Shown: one piece after another, positions 32,985-41,867 of the stretch | Layout of the letters: each line of letters opens with the position of its first letter | Position numbering within the stretch: the first letter of the stretch is position 1 | Assembly (NCBI RefSeq): GCF_900141805.1 | Contig: NZ_FQYN01000003.1 | Coordinates: 310,001 to 374,000 of the forward strand | Direction of reading: 5' to 3' | From: Hymenobacter daecheongensis DSM 21074 | GTDB lineage: Bacteria > Bacteroidota > Bacteroidia > Cytophagales > Hymenobacteraceae | Length of the DNA stretch: 64,000 bases | Made by a program: the position numbers and the translations under genes | The notes under the pieces: generated by a model | What the model was told of the DNA's origin: nothing | What the model saw: only the letters and a program-made list of their open reading frames with translations | Database searches by the model: none

Positions 32985-33590
32985 ATGACAGTGAAACGGG
33001 ACGACAAGCGCGAGGCAATTCTGAAGGCGGCTACGCAGTGCTTCAGCCGCTTCGGCTACGATAAAACCACGCTGCAGGACATTGGCGACGCGGCGCGGCT
33101 CAACAAGGCTTCGCTGTATTACTACTACAAAAACAAGGAAGACCTTTTCATTCAGGTGGTGCTGCGCGAGGCGGAGCGCTACCTGACGGCGCTGCAGGAG
33201 CAGGTGCAGCCTCTCACCCGCGCCACCGACAAGATTCTGGCTTACCTCCTGGGCCGCCTCGACTACTACCGCCAGGTATTGAACCTGCACCAGCTCAGCA
33301 TTGAGAGCCTGCAGCGGCTGGAGCCTATGTTCGACGACGTGTACCAAGCGGTGCGCGAGCAGGAGCTGACGTTTCTGGGCCAGCTGCTGCGCGAAGGCGT
33401 GGCCGACCGCGAGTTTCTGAAGCTGCAGCCCGAGCGCGCCGCCGATGCGCTGCTGGCCGTGGCCGATGGCATCAAGCACGAGGCCGTGCAACGCTCCCGC
33501 ACGCGCTTCGCCTACGAGGTAGACTACGCGCCGGTGCAGGAAAAAATGACTTACACGCTCACGCTGCTGCTGGCAGGCCTGAAAAAATAG
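32985..33590 (+). CDS. TetR/AcrR-family transcriptional regulator
   Basis: A 201-residue repressor-type regulator. The N-terminal TetR HTH is clear: REAILKAATQCFSRFGYDKTTLQDIGDAARLNKASLYYYYKNKEDLF (about residues 8-55). The C-terminal ligand-binding domain (60-201) has no recognisable effector site. It is followed 53 bases later by an SDR gene that it may control together with itself. A perfect inverted repeat overlapping its promoter is a candidate operator. Confidence 0.93.
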   Translation: MTVKRDDKREAILKAATQCFSRFGYDKTTLQDIGDAARLNKASLYYYYKNKEDLFIQVVLREAERYLTALQEQVQPLTRATDKILAYLLGRLDYYRQVLNLHQLSIESLQRLEPMFDDVYQAVREQELTFLGQLLREGVADREFLKLQPERAADALLAVADGIKHEAVQRSRTRFAYEVDYAPVQEKMTYTLTLLLAGLKK

Positions 33591-33643
33591 GCTGGCCCGC
33601 AGCCGGGGCGCTTTTTGCATTTCCTTACCAACCCTTACTCCGT

Positions 33644-34423
33644 ATGAAAACTGCCCTGATTACCGGTGCCAGCAGTGGCATTGGGCTGGAATTGGCCCGC
33701 GTATTTGCCCGCGAAAAGTGCCGGGTGGTGCTGGTGGCGCGCAGTGAAAAAGCCCTGCAGCAGCTGCGTCAGGAGCTGGAGCAGCAATATGTCATTGAAG
33801 CCGTGGTGCTGCCCGCCGACCTGAGTCAGACCGCCGCCCCGCAGCAGCTGTTCGACGAGCTGCAGCGCCGCCACATCCCGGTAGACTACCTCATCAACAA
33901 CGCCGGCTTCGGCGACTTCGGCTTTTTTGCCGAAACCGACTGGACCAAGGAAGAGCAGATGATTCAGCTGAACATTGGGGCCCTGACTCACCTGACCAAG
34001 CTGTTTTTGCCCGGCATGCTGGAGCGCCGCTCGGGCCGCATCATGCAGCTGGCCAGCACTGCCGCCTTCCAGCCCGGTCCGCTGATGGCCGTGTATTATG
34101 CCACCAAGGCCTACGTGCTGAGCTTTTCGGAAGCCCTTGCCAACGAGCTGCAGGGTACCGGCGTGACCGTGACGGCGCTGTGCCCCGGCCCCACCGCCTC
34201 GGGCTTTCAAGATGCGGCGGCCCTGCAGGACTCGAAGCTGGTGAAGGGCAAAAAGTTGCCCACGGCCGCTGAAGTGGCCGAATATGGCTACCAGGCCCTG
34301 CTGCGCGGCCAGACGGTGGCGGTGCATGGCGTGCTGAACACCCTGATGGCGCAGTCGGTGCGCTTCACGCCGCGCCGGATGGTGACGGCGCTGGTGCGGC
34401 GCATGTCGGAGCGGGCGCGGTAG
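33644..34423 (+). CDS. Short-chain dehydrogenase/reductase
   Basis: A 259-residue SDR of the classical DltE-like subgroup. The cofactor motif is LITGASSGIGLELAR at residue 5 onward, NNAG appears in DYLINNAGFGDFG, and the active-site Ser/Tyr/Lys are in QLASTAAFQPGPLMAVYYATKAYV. It is a cytoplasmic NAD(P)-dependent oxidoreductase of unknown substrate. Same strand as and just downstream of the TetR gene. The C-terminal part PRRMVTALVRRMSERAR is basic. Confidence 0.92.
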   Translation: MKTALITGASSGIGLELARVFAREKCRVVLVARSEKALQQLRQELEQQYVIEAVVLPADLSQTAAPQQLFDELQRRHIPVDYLINNAGFGDFGFFAETDWTKEEQMIQLNIGALTHLTKLFLPGMLERRSGRIMQLASTAAFQPGPLMAVYYATKAYVLSFSEALANELQGTGVTVTALCPGPTASGFQDAAALQDSKLVKGKKLPTAAEVAEYGYQALLRGQTVAVHGVLNTLMAQSVRFTPRRMVTALVRRMSERAR

Positions 34424-34449
34424 GGCTTAGTGCGCGGCCGTGCTGCGGG

Positions 34450-35232
34450 TTAATCCTGCTGAGTGGGCAGGTGCTCGGGGGCGGCCGTGGCTTTGTGCGT
34501 ATTGAGCCGGTACACCATGCTCAGCACCACATTGCTCTTGCGGGGCGCATTTTGGGGGCCGATCTGGGCGGCGGGCAGGGGGCGCTGGCTGTAGTTGGCC
34601 TGGTGCAGCCAGCCGGTTTGCAGCGTGAGACGGGCGTTAAATTGATACCCCACGCCGACGTAGAGGCGGTTGCGCTCCAGCAGCGGCCCGGTGGGATTGA
34701 TAAACAGCTCGTCGTAAACGGACAGGAAAACCGTGTTGTTGCTGATGGTGGGGTGGTTCAGGGGCAGAAAAGCGTTCAGGCGGTAGCGCAGGCGGCCGCG
34801 GAAACTGCTGCTATCGGGCCGGTGCCGGAACCAGCGCTGCTCTACGCGGTAGCGGTGCTCTACCCGCAGGCGGCTCATGTACTGGCTCAAGACCAGTTGC
34901 TGCCACAGCCGCCGCTCCACGTTGAGCGGGCCGGCATCGAGGGCCCGATAGTCGGAAGTGGCATAGCGGCCGCCGCCCAGCAGCACCGTGAAATTCTTGT
35001 CCAGATCGTAGCTCAGGCCCGCTTTCAGCTCGTGGTAGAAGTACTGCCGCAGCACCCGGTTGGTGCGCACCTGCGCTTCCGCGAAGCCGCCCCAGCGCCG
35101 CTCGGAGGTGCCCGGCAGCTGCACCGTGCCAATCAGCCAGCTGCCCCAGGGCTGAGCGGGCTGCTGGGCCAACGCCGGGGCCGCCGGGCACAGCAGCAGA
35201 GCAAAAGCGAAAAAGGCGAGCGGCCTGCACAT
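34450..35232 (-). CDS. DUF2490 outer-membrane beta-barrel protein
   Basis: A 260-residue exported protein with a signal peptide (cleavage near PALAQQ) and a predicted beta-barrel of alternating strands such as FTVLLGGGRYATSDYRAL, FLSVYDELFINPTGPLLERN and RLYVGVGYQFNARLTLQTGW. The LSQYMSRLRVEHRYRVEQRW block is characteristic of DUF2490. No activity is known for the family. The frame is open up to 35328, but MCRPLAFFAFALLL at 35232 is the real signal-peptide start. Convergent with the SDR gene. Confidence 0.85.
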   Translation of the reverse strand: MCRPLAFFAFALLLCPAAPALAQQPAQPWGSWLIGTVQLPGTSERRWGGFAEAQVRTNRVLRQYFYHELKAGLSYDLDKNFTVLLGGGRYATSDYRALDAGPLNVERRLWQQLVLSQYMSRLRVEHRYRVEQRWFRHRPDSSSFRGRLRYRLNAFLPLNHPTISNNTVFLSVYDELFINPTGPLLERNRLYVGVGYQFNARLTLQTGWLHQANYSQRPLPAAQIGPQNAPRKSNVVLSMVYRLNTHKATAAPEHLPTQQD

Positions 35233-35415
35233 GAGCGAAAAGCGAACGGGAAGCGGGATGGGCCAGAGAGCGAAGGCACAAATATACCGGGCAGCGGGAG
35301 CCCGCCCGCAAAAAGTGCAGCCGGTCAAATCAGGCGCACAAAAGATTCGGCGGTTTCCGCTCGCCTTTTCATTTCAGCGTCTCTACACCGAGCCCCCGCT
35401 CACTCAAACAGCTTC

Positions 35416-36066
35416 TCAGTGCTGCTTGCCGCAGGCGGCGCAAAACTTCTGCTCGGGCTGCATGGCCGTGCCGCAGCCGGTGCAGAACTTTTCCCTGGGC
35501 TGGGCCGTGGCATTGGGCGTGCCGCAGGAGGGGCAAAACTTCTGATCGGGAGCGAGCTTGGTTTGGCAGCTTCGGCATTGGATGATGGTGCCGCGGTTGA
35601 TGAAATCCAGCTCCTTCACGTAGTCCTGCTCGCGGGTTTTGGTATAAATCTGTTCGCGGGCGGCCAGGGCTTGCTGGGCGGCCAGCTCCTCGTGCTCGTC
35701 GGGGGCACAGTCCTCGCAGAGGCCGGCGGCGTGGTTCCAGCACACATCGGGGCACACCCAATGGCCGCAGCGGTTGCATTGCTTGAAAAACTGCTTGCCT
35801 TCGAGCACGGCTTTTTCCAGGGCCTCGTCGTGGGCCTTGCCGCCCACGGCCCGCTGCATCTGGTAGGCGGCGTTGCCGGCCTCATGAAACATACCCCCAA
35901 ACAGGCTGCCCGCCGCGTTCAGCAAGCTAGTGGCCATGCCCATGGCGTTGGTCTGAAACCGCGACATGTGGCCGTTGCGGCATTTATCGCAGTAAAACTT
36001 AAACTGAAAGCCTTTGTCCGTAGACAGGTCGTCGTGGTTGGCGACGAATTGGATCATGTTGCTCAT
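35416..36066 (-). CDS. Zinc-ribbon protein
   Basis: A 216-residue cytoplasmic protein with multiple zinc ribbons: CDKC near residue 26, CNRCGHWVCPDVCWNHAAGLCEDC in the middle, and three C-terminal CxxC ribbons (CRSCQTKLAPDQKFCPSCG, FCTGCGTAMQPEQKFCAACG). Between residues 45 and 75 is a Gly/Ala-rich amphipathic stretch. The last ribbons resemble double zinc ribbon (DZR) modules. A nucleic-acid or protein-binding role is plausible but not shown. Confidence 0.82.
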   Translation of the reverse strand: MSNMIQFVANHDDLSTDKGFQFKFYCDKCRNGHMSRFQTNAMGMATSLLNAAGSLFGGMFHEAGNAAYQMQRAVGGKAHDEALEKAVLEGKQFFKQCNRCGHWVCPDVCWNHAAGLCEDCAPDEHEELAAQQALAAREQIYTKTREQDYVKELDFINRGTIIQCRSCQTKLAPDQKFCPSCGTPNATAQPREKFCTGCGTAMQPEQKFCAACGKQH

Positions 36067-36193
36067 AGCCAGGTATCGGGAGTGGTTTGCGGCTTAAAAG
36101 TAGCGCATATCTATATTGTGGGGCACAACTTTATTTGACCCGGAAGCGGAAGCGGCTACGCGCGACGCGGCCCACGGCTGCCGGGCGGCGGGC

Positions 36194-36201
36194 TATCTTT
36201 G
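36194..36201 (+). promoter_or_regulatory. Bacteroidota -7 element, leaderless layout
   Basis: TATCTTTG ends eight bases before the deacetylase ATG at 36210. The predicted transcription start is only a few bases from the start codon. Confidence 0.6.
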
Positions 36202-36209
36202 CGCCATCC

Positions 36210-37112
36210 ATGCCCTGCCTTGCCACCTCTGCCCGCTACACCCTGGAGCTGCCTGCCGGCCACCGCTTCCCCATCGCCAAATACGAGTTGATTCGGGAGC
36301 AGCTGCTGTGGCAGGGCATTGCGCCGCCCCAGGATTTCTACGACCCCGGCCTGTGCGCCGAGGAAGACGTGCTGCGGGTGCACACGCCGGAATACTGGGC
36401 CAAAGTGCGCGACCAGCGCCTCTCGGCGGCCGAGGTGCGGCGGCTGGGGCTGCCGCAGAGCGAGCGGCTGGTGCTGCGCTCTCTCAGCAGCGCGGCCGGC
36501 ACGGTGCAGTCGGCGCGGCACGCGCTGCGCGATGGAGTGGCACTGAACCTGGCCGGCGGCACTCACCACGCCTTTGCCGACCGCGGCGAGGGTTTCTGCG
36601 TGCTCAACGACATTGCCATTGCTGCCGCCTACCTGCTCCACCACGGCCTGGCCCGGCAGGTGCTGGTCGTGGACCTAGACGTGCATCAGGGCGACGGCAC
36701 GGCCAGTATTTTCCGCCACGAGCCCCGCGTGTTCACCTTCAGTATGCACGCCGGGGCCAACTATCCGCTGCGCAAGGAGCAGTCGGACCTGGATATTGCG
36801 CTGCCATTGGGCACCGACGACGCGGCGTATCTGGCCCGGCTCCGGGCCACGCTGCCCGCCCTGCTGGCCCAGGTGCAGCCAGATTTCGTGTTTTTTCAGG
36901 CCGGAGTTGATGTACTGGCGACCGACAAGCTCGGCAAGCTGGCCCTCACCCAGTCCGGCTGCCGCACCCGCGACGAGCTGGTGCTTGGCCTGTGCCACCA
37001 GCATGGCCTGCCCGTGGCCGTCAGCATGGGCGGCGGCTACTCCGAGCGGATTGCAGATATAGTGGACGCGCACTGCAACACGTTTCGGGTAGCATATGAG
37101 GTGTTTGGGTGA
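36210..37112 (+). CDS. Histone-deacetylase-family protein (AcuC-like)
   Basis: A 300-residue zinc-dependent deacetylase of the class I/II HDAC superfamily. Conserved motifs in order: GGTHHAFADRGEGFCVLND (catalytic His pair), VVDLDVHQGDGTA (zinc ligands Asp/His), FSMHAGANYP, FFQAGVDVLATDKLGKL (third ligand Asp) and VSMGGGYS. Bacterial members remove acetyl groups from proteins or small molecules. The frame opens at 36087, but the -7 box at 36194-36201 and family length point to the ATG at 36210. Confidence 0.93.
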   Translation: MPCLATSARYTLELPAGHRFPIAKYELIREQLLWQGIAPPQDFYDPGLCAEEDVLRVHTPEYWAKVRDQRLSAAEVRRLGLPQSERLVLRSLSSAAGTVQSARHALRDGVALNLAGGTHHAFADRGEGFCVLNDIAIAAAYLLHHGLARQVLVVDLDVHQGDGTASIFRHEPRVFTFSMHAGANYPLRKEQSDLDIALPLGTDDAAYLARLRATLPALLAQVQPDFVFFQAGVDVLATDKLGKLALTQSGCRTRDELVLGLCHQHGLPVAVSMGGGYSERIADIVDAHCNTFRVAYEVFG

Positions 37113-37128
37113 GGTGTTGCGTTTTAAT

Positions 37129-37237
37129 CGTCTGTCATCCTGAGCAAAGCGAAGGACCTTATGGGATGAGAACGACAATCGTTGTTGCGACTTGTTCTGG
37201 TGTGATAAGGTTCTTCGCTTTGCTCAGGATGACAGAA
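37129..37237. repeat. Family A dispersed inverted repeat
   Basis: Left arm TCTGTCATCCTGAGCAAAGC followed by GAAGGACCTTA; right arm TAAGGTTCTTCGCTTTGCTC followed by AGGATGACAGA. Closely matches the copy at 20261-20369. Confidence 0.85.
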
Positions 37238-37242
37238 CGAAA

Positions 37243-37297
37243 AACTCACTAAGTCACTATCTCACCATTTCACTATTTCACCATCTCACTATCTCAC
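37243..37297. repeat. Family C half-element, seven 8-mer units, one arm only
   Basis: CTCAC, TAAGTCAC, TATCTCAC, CATTTCAC, TATTTCAC, CATCTCAC, TATCTCAC run directly up to three bases before the next ATG. No complementary arm is present. It directly follows the family A element and occupies the whole upstream region of the J-domain gene. Confidence 0.85.
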
Positions 37298-37300
37298 CAC

Positions 37301-38275
37301 ATGAATCTGCACAACCCCGCTACCGACCTACCCGCCGCCAACTCCCTGCCTACCCACGCGCCGGCCGAAGCACCGGGCACACCGGCGCAGCAGGCTTTCC
37401 GGCAGGCCGTGCTGGATGTCGAAAACCTGCGGGAGCGGCTGCGGGAGCTGGAAAGCGGGCAGGCCGATGCGCGGCGGCGCTACTGGCAGCAGGTGGGGCC
37501 GCTGGCCCAGGCGGTGGTGGCAGCCCGCCGCCAGCTATTTGCGCCGCTGGAAGAAGCCCTGCTCCTGCCCTGGTTCAGCCGCGCCGAGCACCGTCAGATA
37601 ACGGAGCTGATTCTCCACAACGCCCACTCCCTGCGCGACCGGTTCGGCGAATACGTGGCCGACATTCTGCAGCGTCACGCCCCGCCCGCCGCCCAGGCGG
37701 CCGCGCCGGCCGCCAGCTCCGGCCCCGACCCCGCCCAGCCGCACGAAGCTGCGCCCGCCAAGCGCAAAACTAAGAAGCAGCAAGCCCAGGAAGCCGCGGC
37801 CCGGCAAGAGCAGCAACAGCTGTTGGGCAACACCAAAACCCTCTACCGCCAGCTGGCCCGCGCCAACCACCCCGACCTGGAGCGCGACCCCGCCCTGGCC
37901 CAGGAAAAAACCGCGCGGATGCAGCAAATCACGCGGGCCTACGAGGCCAATGACCTGTATATGCTGCTCCAGCTGCTTTCTGAGCACGCTCCCGGCAGCA
38001 CCGATAATGAGTCGGAGGACCTGCTGGCCCGCTACACCCAGGCCCTGCGCCGCCAGCAGGACGAGCTGAAGCAGCGCCTGAACGAGCTGAAATATGGCCC
38101 CACCAGCACCTTTGCCGCCACCGGCAAAAAGCAGGAAGCCGAGCTGCGCCAGATCAAGCGCGGCCTGCGCGCCGAGGCCGACTACCTCGGGCACCTGGCC
38201 GCGCTGCTGCCCGAGCCCGAGGGCCTGCGCGACGTGCTGCGCCAGCTTAGTGCCGCTGGCCAGGAGGGCATTTAG
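37301..38275 (+). CDS. J-domain-like protein
   Basis: A 324-residue cytoplasmic protein. Residues 37-60 form a short coiled coil (VENLRERLRELESG), then a helical region, a Pro/Ala- and Lys-rich linker (about 128-165), a degenerate J domain (YRQLARANHPDLERDPALAQEKTARMQQITRAYE) with the HPD motif intact, and a C-terminal helical region. J domains stimulate Hsp70; no DnaK or GrpE gene is close. Its upstream region consists of dispersed repeats, so the promoter cannot be identified. Start ATG follows the 8-mer array. Confidence 0.8.
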   Translation: MNLHNPATDLPAANSLPTHAPAEAPGTPAQQAFRQAVLDVENLRERLRELESGQADARRRYWQQVGPLAQAVVAARRQLFAPLEEALLLPWFSRAEHRQITELILHNAHSLRDRFGEYVADILQRHAPPAAQAAAPAASSGPDPAQPHEAAPAKRKTKKQQAQEAAARQEQQQLLGNTKTLYRQLARANHPDLERDPALAQEKTARMQQITRAYEANDLYMLLQLLSEHAPGSTDNESEDLLARYTQALRRQQDELKQRLNELKYGPTSTFAATGKKQEAELRQIKRGLRAEADYLGHLAALLPEPEGLRDVLRQLSAAGQEGI

Positions 38276-38298
38276 GTGATTTAAGTTGTAAAGTATTG

Positions 38299-38404
38299 AG
38301 CCCCAGCGGGGCGGCATATCGGTAGCAACGATTAGGGAAAACGGCGCTAAAGCCCCAGCGGGGCGGCACTCACCATTGAACGAAATTGTCGCTCCTTCAG
38401 GGCT
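38299..38404. repeat. Family D REP cluster, remote from the transposase
   Basis: Forward units at 38299-38325 (AGCCCCAGCGGGGCGGCATA plus TCGGTAG) and about 38351-38369, and a diverged reverse unit at about 38387-38404. They have GGCAT where the copies near the transposase have GACAT. Confidence 0.82.
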
Positions 38405-38477
38405 CAAAGGTGATACTTCGCAACTTGAGTTAGGCAGTCAGTTCCAGGTGCCAAAATGCAAGCGGGCCACCTGTCTT

Positions 38478-39362
38478 TCATGCTTCCAAAAAAGCTACCG
38501 CCTGCGCTATCACGGCCGGGTCACGCAGGATGCGGTTGTGGCCCAGGCCGGTGGTGGGGCGAAAGTCGAGGCCGGGCCAGTGGTGGGCAATGGCCTGGGC
38601 TTCGGCGAAGGGAATGGTTTCGTCGGCGTGGTCGTGGAAAAGCAGAGCGCGGACGGCGGGCACCGGATGGTCTGGCCGCGTCAGGCTGAAGCTTTCCACC
38701 CGCCGCCCGCCCTTGGCCTCCACAAAGCGCAGCATCCGGTCCGTGACTTTGGCCGACAGCTGCAGCAGCTCCGCGAAGCGCTGAAACTCGGCTGGCGTGC
38801 TGCCCGGCACGCTCAGCAGCACCAGGCGCGGCAGCAGCTGCCCGCCATTGAAGTGCACCGGCAGCCCGGCCGTGGCCGCCGCGCCAAACGAGTGCGCCAC
38901 TACGCCCCACACCGGACCCACCGCATCGGCCACGGCCTGAATGGCCGCCCCGAACTCGGGCAGCGTGGTGCGGCGGCCCGGCGAGGCCCCGTGCGCCGGC
39001 CCATCGAAGGCCACTGCCCGGTAGCCGGCCGCGGCCAGCGCTTTGGCAAAAGCGCCCCAGAAGCTGGCCCGATGCTCCCAGCCATGCACCAGCAGTACCA
39101 CAGGCCCGGCGGCCGGACCCCATTCATACGCCGCCAGCGTGCCGGCGCCGAAAGGCACTGCCAACGGCCGCGCTTCGGTCAGCACCGCTGCTTCCCATTT
39201 CTTCGGCGGCAGCCGGCGCGGGGTGGTGAACACGCGCCACGCGGCCCGAAAAGCCAGCTGGGTAGAAACCGCCGACAGCAGGCGAAACCCCAGCCGTAGG
39301 CGGCGCAGCGCGGGCGGCACGGTCGGCTGGGAAGTGGAGAGCGGGGCGCGGGATGTGGTCAT
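38478..39362 (-). CDS. Alpha/beta hydrolase
   Basis: A 294-residue alpha/beta hydrolase. After a Leu/Arg-rich N-terminal region come the oxyanion segment LLVHGWEHRASFWG, the nucleophile elbow VAHSFGAAAT, the acid in LLFHDHADETIPF and the catalytic His in TGLGHNRILRD. Substrate unknown. ATG at 39362 is preferred to 39440; read on the minus strand, GATCTTTG ends just upstream of the ATG, resembling the -7 boxes of leaderless genes elsewhere in the window. Confidence 0.88.
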   Translation of the reverse strand: MTTSRAPLSTSQPTVPPALRRLRLGFRLLSAVSTQLAFRAAWRVFTTPRRLPPKKWEAAVLTEARPLAVPFGAGTLAAYEWGPAAGPVVLLVHGWEHRASFWGAFAKALAAAGYRAVAFDGPAHGASPGRRTTLPEFGAAIQAVADAVGPVWGVVAHSFGAAATAGLPVHFNGGQLLPRLVLLSVPGSTPAEFQRFAELLQLSAKVTDRMLRFVEAKGGRRVESFSLTRPDHPVPAVRALLFHDHADETIPFAEAQAIAHHWPGLDFRPTTGLGHNRILRDPAVIAQAVAFLEA

Positions 39363-39688
39363 GGCCGCAAAGATCCGTCGGGGCGCTGACAGTTGGGCCG
39401 CCGCCTCGCTTTTCCCTGACCCGGAGCGGAGGTGCGACAAGAGCCGGAAGTGTTTTTTAGCAGCGGCGGGCGGTCATGGGCGCTGGGCTGGGGGCTTTTT
39501 CCGGTGTCAAATTGGAGTGAATACGAATTGCGAGGCTGCTACAAATCAGCCACCGTGCGGAGGTAAAAAAACATCAGCCGAAAAAATAGTAACCTAATGT
39601 TAACCAAGATTGCTTGTATATAAATATTTTATTTATAAATAGCACTAAATCACAAATACCGATTATCCCACCCATTGCCTCTCGCACC
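39363..39688 (+). other. Divergent intergenic region, AT-rich before the nuclease gene
   Basis: The 326 bases between divergent genes hold no ORF of note. The half nearest the hydrolase is GC-rich; bases 39560-39660 are strongly AT-rich (TATATAAATATTTTATTTAT) and probably carry the promoter of the secreted nuclease. No exact TAnnTTTG box was found there. Confidence 0.5.
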
Positions 39689-41788
39689 ATGTTTTTGACT
39701 TCTAAATTATCCGCCACTCTGTTGTTTTTCTCCCTGGCGGCGGTGCTGCCTACTTCGTCTGCCTGGGCGCAGGCGGCGGAGTCGTCGGCGGCCATCACGC
39801 GCATTGGCACCATTCAGGGCACGGGGCTGGCGGCCCGGCCGGGCACATATACCATTGAGGGCATCGTGACGGCCGTGTATCCTAATCTGGAGCCGGCCGG
39901 GTTCTACGTGCAGGAAGTGGCTTCCGCCTCCGACGGCAACCCCGCTACTTCCGATGCGCTGTTTGTGGCGCAGAGCTCCCCCATCGTCAGCATCGGCGAC
40001 AAGGTGCGCGTGACCGGCACGGTGCAGGAAACCGCCGCCGCGCCTTCCTTCGATCAGGCCGTGCTCATTCAGCCCCAGGTGCAGGTGCTCTCCGGCAGCC
40101 ACGATGCGCCCAGCTTCGTGCAACTGGCCGCCACGTCATTCTCCACGGCGGCGCTGGAGCGCTACGAGGGCATGCGGATTCAGCTGCCCGTGCCCCTCAC
40201 CGTATCGGAAGTGTATAGCCTGCAGCAGCGCGGCGAGATGACCCTGACCATGGGCGGCGTCACGTATCAGCCCACGCAGTTCATTGACCCCAACGACGCG
40301 CCCGCTACCGGCACCACCAGCACTGGCACCGCCAACGTGGCCGCCATCACGGCCTATCAGGCCGCCAACCTGGAGCGCAGCCTCTTGCTGGACGATGGCA
40401 GCTCGGCCACCAAGCTCGCTTCCGTGCCCTACCTGAGCCCCACGCTGGGCACCATGCGGGTGGGCAGCAAAGTGGCGCGGCTGCGCGGCGTGCTGGGCTA
40501 CGGCTTCGGCAAGTGGCGGGTGCAGCCGCTGCCCGGCCCCGATGCCCCCGTTTTCTCCGTCAGCCGTCCCGGCGTGCCCACTTTTGGCCGCGTCGATCTG
40601 AAGCTGGTGAGCTTCAACGTGCTCAACTATTTCAACGGCGACGGGGCCGGCGGCGGTTTTCCGACTCCGCGCGGAGCCAAAACGGCGGCCGATTTTGCCC
40701 GGCAGCGCAGCAAGATCATCGCGGCGCTGGCCCGCATGGATGCCGACATCGTGGGGCTGACGGAAATCGAGAACGACGGCAGTGGCCCCACCTCGGCCCT
40801 GCAGGATCTGGTGCGGGGGCTGAATGAGGCAATGGGCGCTAATACCTACACCTTCATCGACGATGGCGGCCCCGACCAGCAGCCCAACAACACCGATGCC
40901 ATTCGCTGCGCCATTCTCTACAAGCCCGCCGCCGTGCGGCCTATTGGCGCGGCGCTGGTGGCCCCCGTGGCGGGCGTGTTTGAGCGGCCACCGCTGGCCC
41001 AGCTTTTCAGCACCCGGCGCAAAGCCCGCCCCGATACGCTGGCGCTGGTTATCAACCACTTCAAATCGAAGAGCAGCGGCAGCGGGCTGAATGCCGACCT
41101 GAACGACGGGCAGGGCGGCTCCAACGAGCGCCGCCGCACGCAGGCCCACGCGCTGGTGGAGTTTATCAACAAGCAGGTGATTCCGGCCGGCACGAAGCGC
41201 GTGGTGAGCATCGGCGACTACAACGCCAACTACGAGGAAGACCCTATTGACATCATGCGTACGGCCGGCCTGGTGGTGGTCACGCCGCCGACCAGCGCCT
41301 CCTACGTGTTCAAGGGCTTCACCGGCTCGCTCGACCATTGCGTGGTCACGTCCAATCTGGTGGGCTTTATTGATGTGCACAAGTGGAACATCAACTCCGC
41401 CGAGCCCATTTTTCTGGAGTACAGCCTGGCCGGGCCCAACACGGATGCCGCCAGCCCCTTCCGCTCCTCCGACCACGACCCGGTGCTGATTGGGGTGAAC
41501 TTCGCGGGGCTGGCCCCGGCCAACGTGGCGGCTCCGCGCCTGTACGTGTACCCCAACCCGGTGGAGGGTGCCCGCCTGTTCAGTCTGGCCGGAGTGCCGG
41601 CCGCGGCTGGGGCGCTCAGCCTGGAAATCTCGCTGCCGCAAGGGCCGCCCATGCTGCGCCTGCACGGCCCGGTGGCGCTGCTGCAAGCCGAGCTGAACCG
41701 CTCCACGGCGCATCTGGCCCCCGGTATCTACCTGCTCAGCCTCAAAGGCCGCAATTTCGACCAGACCCAGCGCATTATGAAGGACTAA
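39689..41788 (+). CDS. Secreted ExeM/NucH-type nuclease with T9SS tail
   Basis: A 699-residue extracellular endonuclease. Signal peptide to about residue 28 (AWAQ); an OB-fold region (GIVTAVYPNLEPAGFYVQE, SIGDKVRVTGTV); an endonuclease/exonuclease/phosphatase domain from about 305 with KLVSFNVLNYFNG, LTEIENDGSG, LVINHFKSKSSG, SIGDYNANYEEDP and SSDHDPVLIGV; and a C-terminal type A sorting domain starting RLYVYPNPVEGA. It should degrade extracellular DNA or RNA after export by the type IX system. ATG at 39689 gives the signal peptide; 39614 is a less likely start. The next element downstream is a 285-bp MITE-like repeat. Confidence 0.92.
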   Translation: MFLTSKLSATLLFFSLAAVLPTSSAWAQAAESSAAITRIGTIQGTGLAARPGTYTIEGIVTAVYPNLEPAGFYVQEVASASDGNPATSDALFVAQSSPIVSIGDKVRVTGTVQETAAAPSFDQAVLIQPQVQVLSGSHDAPSFVQLAATSFSTAALERYEGMRIQLPVPLTVSEVYSLQQRGEMTLTMGGVTYQPTQFIDPNDAPATGTTSTGTANVAAITAYQAANLERSLLLDDGSSATKLASVPYLSPTLGTMRVGSKVARLRGVLGYGFGKWRVQPLPGPDAPVFSVSRPGVPTFGRVDLKLVSFNVLNYFNGDGAGGGFPTPRGAKTAADFARQRSKIIAALARMDADIVGLTEIENDGSGPTSALQDLVRGLNEAMGANTYTFIDDGGPDQQPNNTDAIRCAILYKPAAVRPIGAALVAPVAGVFERPPLAQLFSTRRKARPDTLALVINHFKSKSSGSGLNADLNDGQGGSNERRRTQAHALVEFINKQVIPAGTKRVVSIGDYNANYEEDPIDIMRTAGLVVVTPPTSASYVFKGFTGSLDHCVVTSNLVGFIDVHKWNINSAEPIFLEYSLAGPNTDAASPFRSSDHDPVLIGVNFAGLAPANVAAPRLYVYPNPVEGARLFSLAGVPAAAGALSLEISLPQGPPMLRLHGPVALLQAELNRSTAHLAPGIYLLSLKGRNFDQTQRIMKD

Positions 41789-41867
41789 GCAGCTAGCCAA
41801 CAGCTGTTAGCCTTTGCTATAACACACCGTTTATCAGAGTTTATCAGAGCAAAAGATATTAGATGAC

